Source: Opitutia bacterium (GTDB lineage Bacteria; Verrucomicrobiota; Verrucomicrobiia; Opitutales; Opitutaceae). Taken from it: DNA of 64,000 nucleotides. Where the stretch lies: assembly GCA_947453695.1 (NCBI GenBank), contig CANGHW010000002.1, positions 1 to 64,000 on the forward strand, in the 5' to 3' direction. The position numbers were made by a program, and so were the translations under genes. Positions 60,572 through 64,000 of the stretch are shown here, in pieces. The notes below the pieces were generated by a model. That model was not told the origin of the DNA, made no database searches, and saw nothing but the letters and a program-made list of their open reading frames with translations. Every line of letters begins with the position of its first letter. Position 1 is the stretch's first letter.

Positions 60572-61273
60572 GTGAACGTCCGCATCCCGCATATACCTTT
60601 GTCTGCCCGCGCCCGAGTTCGCGGCCAATCCGGTTTCACTGTCATCGAGCTGATGATCGCCTCGACGATCCTGCTCATTATGGTCACCGCAGTGCTCAGT
60701 CTTTTCATCAACATGATGAAGAGTTACAAATACAACACGTTCCGCCTGAGCATCAACCGAGACGTCCGAACCTTCACCAACGAACTCACCGACACCGCGA
60801 CGTTCGCCAACTACTTCATCATCCTCTCCGATTTTTCTACCCGCACCGTCGGCACCTCGCCGGACGAAGTTCTCGCCTACCTCGCTGACGGCGAATCCGG
60901 CGACTGCCTGCTCCTCGTTTTCAAGGACACCGCCGACGACACCAAGGTCTCTCGCCTCATCGGCTACTACCACGACCCCGACGCCGACGGCCTCGGTCCC
61001 GTGCGCAAGTTCGACACCACCTTCAGTCCCTCGGTCTCTGGCACCACACTGTGGACGCTCATGCCTGCCACCTCGACGCTGCACACCAACCCCGACATTA
61101 TCTCGGCCGGCACCATTGGAAAAGCCAACGGCACCTCCACCTCCGGCAGGCTGTTCTATAATTTTTTTAACCGGAGCATCATGGTCAAAGGTCAGATCAA
61201 CTATATCTCCAACGACGGCCTCACTCGGCGTGCGGTCTCCACCTACAACTTCACGGTCTCGCCCCGCGGTTGA
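60572..61273 (+). CDS. Pseudopilin (PilW/GspJ-like)
   Basis: The 233-residue protein begins at GTG 60572 (MNVRIPHIPLSARARVRGQS) and shows the prepilin site SG-FTVIELMIASTILLIMV with the conserved Glu5. The body is mixed alpha/beta (KYNTFRLSINRDVRTFTNEL, DEVLAYLADGESGDCLLLVF), compatible with PilW or GspJ minor pseudopilins. It follows the preceding pseudopilin by 6 bases and precedes the PilX-like gene by 14, so it is in the same operon. Confidence 0.88.
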   Translation: MNVRIPHIPLSARARVRGQSGFTVIELMIASTILLIMVTAVLSLFINMMKSYKYNTFRLSINRDVRTFTNELTDTATFANYFIILSDFSTRTVGTSPDEVLAYLADGESGDCLLLVFKDTADDTKVSRLIGYYHDPDADGLGPVRKFDTTFSPSVSGTTLWTLMPATSTLHTNPDIISAGTIGKANGTSTSGRLFYNFFNRSIMVKGQINYISNDGLTRRAVSTYNFTVSPRG

Positions 61274-61287
61274 CTGCTCCATCTCCC

Positions 61288-63543
61288 ATGACGTTGCGCC
61301 GCTCGCCCGCTCCCCACCGCTCCTCCCGCGGATCCGGCATCGCACTCTCCCTGATTTTCGCCGGAGTTACCGCTGCCTTATTAGCGAGCATGCTTCGTTG
61401 GGTGCTCACTGAAGCCAGTCTCAATCAGCGCTCCCTCTATCGACTCGAGGCCCGCAATGCCGCTGAAGCGGTCGCCGAATATGGTATGTGCCAGGTCCGC
61501 TACCGGATGGAAAACACCTCCACGTTCCTCGCCAACGCCTTCACCCCCAGCGGCGCCAACGCCATCACCGCTCCCGACACCTCGATATTCTCCGGCACCC
61601 ACGTCACCACCACCTCCGTGCGCCTCGTGGGCGGCAACATCGCCAACGTCGTCTCCGGTAGCTCCACCACACTCTACTACATGGACGCCAACGACCCCAA
61701 CAACATCAACGACCCGTTGAAGGGAAAGTGGATCTTCCGCCGCGATATCCCCATCTACGCCAAAGCCACTGTCGCCGTCCAAAACGGCCCTCCCATCACC
61801 GCTTACGTCCGTGAAAAAATCAGTGTTCGTGGCGCGCCTCTTTTCGCGCACGCCGCCTTCTACAACATGGACATGGAACTCGCTCCTGGCTCGACCATGA
61901 ACATCTACGGTCCGGTCCACGTAAACGGCGACATCTATGTCAGTAGCCAAGGCACCTCAGTAAACTTCTACAATACCGTCACCTGCACCGGAAACATCTA
62001 CCACGCCTGGAAGAGCTATCTCCCTACCGCCCAAGGCCAAACCAACGGCACCACCGGCGAGGCGCTCAACATGACTTCAGACGTCACCTTCAAGAATCGC
62101 CTCAGCGCTCAGGTCTCCATGGACTCCAGCGGCGTTTGGAAAGATAGCACCATGGGCTTCTCCACCACCGTCAAAACCAACAACGCCAGCGGCACCTACA
62201 CCAGCCAAGCCGACTATACTGCCGCTCTCTATAACGCCGCCGTCACCAATCTAAATGCCTACAAGACTTTCGCTTCCACCACTTGGAATGGCAACGTCCA
62301 GACCTCCGCCAACGGCGTGCAAAACTATACCCCTGTCGCAATCGGCCGCTACGGCGAAGACCCGACACCCAACGATAGCACCGACCAGTCCTTCAACACC
62401 GGCCGGCTCCTGATCGAGCCCCCCACCGCTTCCAGCAGTTCCGAATACAGCGCCGAGGTTGAGGGCCAGAAATACTCCACCCGCGCCGGGATATACATCC
62501 AGATCGTCCCCGCTTCCGGCACCGTCACCACCGGCACCACCACCACGGTCACCAACCCCGTCGTCGCCGGTGTAGTTACCGTCCGCGCCGGCGGCGCCAG
62601 CGGCACCATCGCTGCAACCCTCCCAACCGGTCTCATCGCTTACAAATCCTATCAGGAGACTACGACTAGCGGAAACACGACCATCACCCGTGGGCTCTAC
62701 GACCAACGCCGTGGACGCGGCATCGACCTCGTCGACCTCGACATCACGGTGCTTAAGGAAGCCGTCGCCCAGATGCAGCTCGCACCAGCCAGTCGCAACG
62801 TCTCCAAAGCCATCAGTTCCCTCGAGACCTCTCACTGGACCGGCATTGTCTACCTCGAAGTTACCAATAACCCCACTACCCGTCTCGACGGCACTACCGT
62901 CGCCGCCGCCGGCGGCAACAACGTAGCCATCCGCCTCATCAACGGCAACCTCCAAGTCCCCAACTACGGGACTACCGAAGGCCTCACCATTGCCACCAAT
63001 GCCCCTCTCTACATCAAAGGGCATTTCAACGACACCGGTTCCTCGCCCAGCGCCTCCGCCGCGCGCTCCGGAGAAACCCCTGCTGCCATCGCCGCCGACT
63101 CGGTGACACTCCTGTCCAACGGTTTCAACGAACTCATCAGTAAATCCACTGTTCGCCCGACCGTCCCCAACTCCAGCAACGTCGCCGTCGTCGCCGCGGC
63201 CATCCTCACCGGCATCGCACCGACCAACAAAGACGGCTCCGCCCGCATGAGCGGCGGCGCCCACAATCTGGTCCGCTTCCTCGAAAACTGGACTACCAAT
63301 AGCGGCAACGTCTACCTGCGCGGGTCGCTCGTCTCCCTCTTCGAAAGCCGCGTCGCCAAGGAGCCATGGAAAATCGACTACTACTCCGCCCCGGTGCGAA
63401 ACTATGGTTTCTCCGACCAATTTCAAAACGGCCGCTATCCACCGGGCACGCCGCGCGTCATCTCCTATCGCCGGACGGACTACAGTGACATGACCAAGGC
63501 CGAATACGACGCCGCCTTGACTGCGCTGGGCGTCACCCCTTGA
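61288..63543 (+). CDS. Large PilX-like pilus-associated protein
   Basis: From ATG 61288 the 751-residue protein has an N-terminal helix (SGIALSLIFAGVTAALLASM) lacking the FTxxE prepilin motif, then RLEARNAAEAVAEYGMCQVR, a pattern found in PilX-like proteins of type IV pili. The rest is a long Thr/Ser/Asn-rich beta region (GSTMNIYGPVHVNGDIYVSS, TGNIYHAWKSYLPTAQGQT) and a C-terminal domain with aromatic residues. It may resemble the large member of the Verru_Chthon cassette family set of pseudopilin-associated proteins. TTG 61270 was rejected as a start. Confidence 0.8.
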   Translation: MTLRRSPAPHRSSRGSGIALSLIFAGVTAALLASMLRWVLTEASLNQRSLYRLEARNAAEAVAEYGMCQVRYRMENTSTFLANAFTPSGANAITAPDTSIFSGTHVTTTSVRLVGGNIANVVSGSSTTLYYMDANDPNNINDPLKGKWIFRRDIPIYAKATVAVQNGPPITAYVREKISVRGAPLFAHAAFYNMDMELAPGSTMNIYGPVHVNGDIYVSSQGTSVNFYNTVTCTGNIYHAWKSYLPTAQGQTNGTTGEALNMTSDVTFKNRLSAQVSMDSSGVWKDSTMGFSTTVKTNNASGTYTSQADYTAALYNAAVTNLNAYKTFASTTWNGNVQTSANGVQNYTPVAIGRYGEDPTPNDSTDQSFNTGRLLIEPPTASSSSEYSAEVEGQKYSTRAGIYIQIVPASGTVTTGTTTTVTNPVVAGVVTVRAGGASGTIAATLPTGLIAYKSYQETTTSGNTTITRGLYDQRRGRGIDLVDLDITVLKEAVAQMQLAPASRNVSKAISSLETSHWTGIVYLEVTNNPTTRLDGTTVAAAGGNNVAIRLINGNLQVPNYGTTEGLTIATNAPLYIKGHFNDTGSSPSASAARSGETPAAIAADSVTLLSNGFNELISKSTVRPTVPNSSNVAVVAAAILTGIAPTNKDGSARMSGGAHNLVRFLENWTTNSGNVYLRGSLVSLFESRVAKEPWKIDYYSAPVRNYGFSDQFQNGRYPPGTPRVISYRRTDYSDMTKAEYDAALTALGVTP

Positions 63544-63559
63544 GCACCCCGGCGCAGAG

Positions 63560-64000
63560 TTAGTTCGCCCGCTCCACCGAGGAAAGCAACAGGGCGCCCG
63601 TCAGCTCAGAATCCTTCCGAAATAAGTAAGAGCACCGATAGAGCGACCAATTCACCCGGCGCTCTAGGTGAAAATAAGTTCCACCTGAATATACCGGCGG
63701 GAATCCATAAAACCCCTCAAGAGGATTCCACGCCGGCGCCATTACGTGCACAGCAAACACGTCTCCCACGTTCGCTCGCTCAAACGCGTCCAAAACCTCA
63801 CCCTTCATTACAATACCGCGCGGATAGAGCTCGGCCCCACCATGCGGCCTTCTCGCCAAGACCGGCCCGCCGGTCGCGCAATACGACTTCAAGAATCCCT
63901 GTAAAAACGCGATCTCCTCGCCGACCCGTGATCGCTCGGCCGCCACGTCACTCGGTTTGCGGATCATCGCCAGCAAACCGTAGATCACCAGGAATGCGAA
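63560..64000 (-). CDS. Membrane-anchored hypothetical protein (partial, N-terminus beyond edge)
   Basis: The frame is open to the window edge. It begins inside a hydrophobic helix (FAFLVIYGLLAMIRKPSDV) and continues with a soluble part (VLARRPHGGAELYPRGIVMK, FYGFPPVYSGGTYFHLERRV) ending at TTA/TAA near 63560. A GTG at 63988 could be a start but would remove part of the helix. The domain is not recognised. It converges with the PilX-like gene with 16 bases between. Confidence 0.6.
   Translation of the reverse strand, partial: FAFLVIYGLLAMIRKPSDVAAERSRVGEEIAFLQGFLKSYCATGGPVLARRPHGGAELYPRGIVMKGEVLDAFERANVGDVFAVHVMAPAWNPLEGFYGFPPVYSGGTYFHLERRVNWSLYRCSYLFRKDSELTGALLLSSVERAN

Overview
The window looks like a chromosomal stretch from a GC-rich, Gram-negative member of the PVC group, most likely Verrucomicrobia of the Opitutaceae type. 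This is inferred from gene content and was not tested by a search. The evidence is a Kdo-activating enzyme (LPS), a TonB-dependent receptor, a DUF1501 plus DUF1549/DUF1553 pair, pseudopilin genes beside a large PilX-like protein, a cbb3 oxidase locus with fused CcoN-CcoO, and secreted enzymes ending in a shared module of about 130 residues. No tRNA, rRNA, CRISPR array, insertion sequence or prophage was recognised.

Left part (1-21 kb). A giant secreted LamG/TIG/Asp-box protein runs off the left edge. After it come a decayed M16 peptidase remnant, an orphan PAS histidine kinase, a class C beta-lactamase-like serine hydrolase and a SLOG-like protein with membrane segments. Next are a pRiA4b ORF-3-like protein and a TonB receptor preceded by a thiamine pyrophosphate riboswitch, which predicts uptake of thiamine or a precursor. 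A CotH/LTD surface protein and a PhoD-type phosphoesterase face each other and share the C-terminal module.

Middle (21-32 kb) is mainly housekeeping: a SIMPL protein, a lysine 2,3-aminomutase-family enzyme, a membrane fatty acid hydroxylase, carA, kdsB, HPr, TatD, an M32 carboxypeptidase, two DUF4097 proteins and a universal stress protein. Two clear intrinsic terminators follow carA and HPr.

Respiration block (32-41 kb), all on the minus strand and transcribed right to left: DUF2934 protein, ccoS, ccoNO fusion, ccoQ, ccoP (one haem), ccoG, a 50-residue membrane protein, a SafE-like protein and ccoI. This encodes a high-affinity cbb3 oxidase with its copper and maturation machinery. A cysteine-rich protein is divergent from the operon.

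Right part (41-64 kb). An ATGA-coupled endonuclease-like/ArsC-like operon comes first, then an ABC ATPase, a dienelactone hydrolase, a CBS protein, the DUF1501/DUF1549 pair, a flavin monooxygenase and an HrpA helicase. A sulfite-oxidase-like molybdoenzyme follows, with a MobA-like protein and a dicarboxylate symporter. The last block is a pseudopilin locus (58.4-63.5 kb) and a protein cut by the window edge. Where the first possible codon lies upstream of a signal peptide or a clear family start, the internal start was chosen and the reason is given in the entry.
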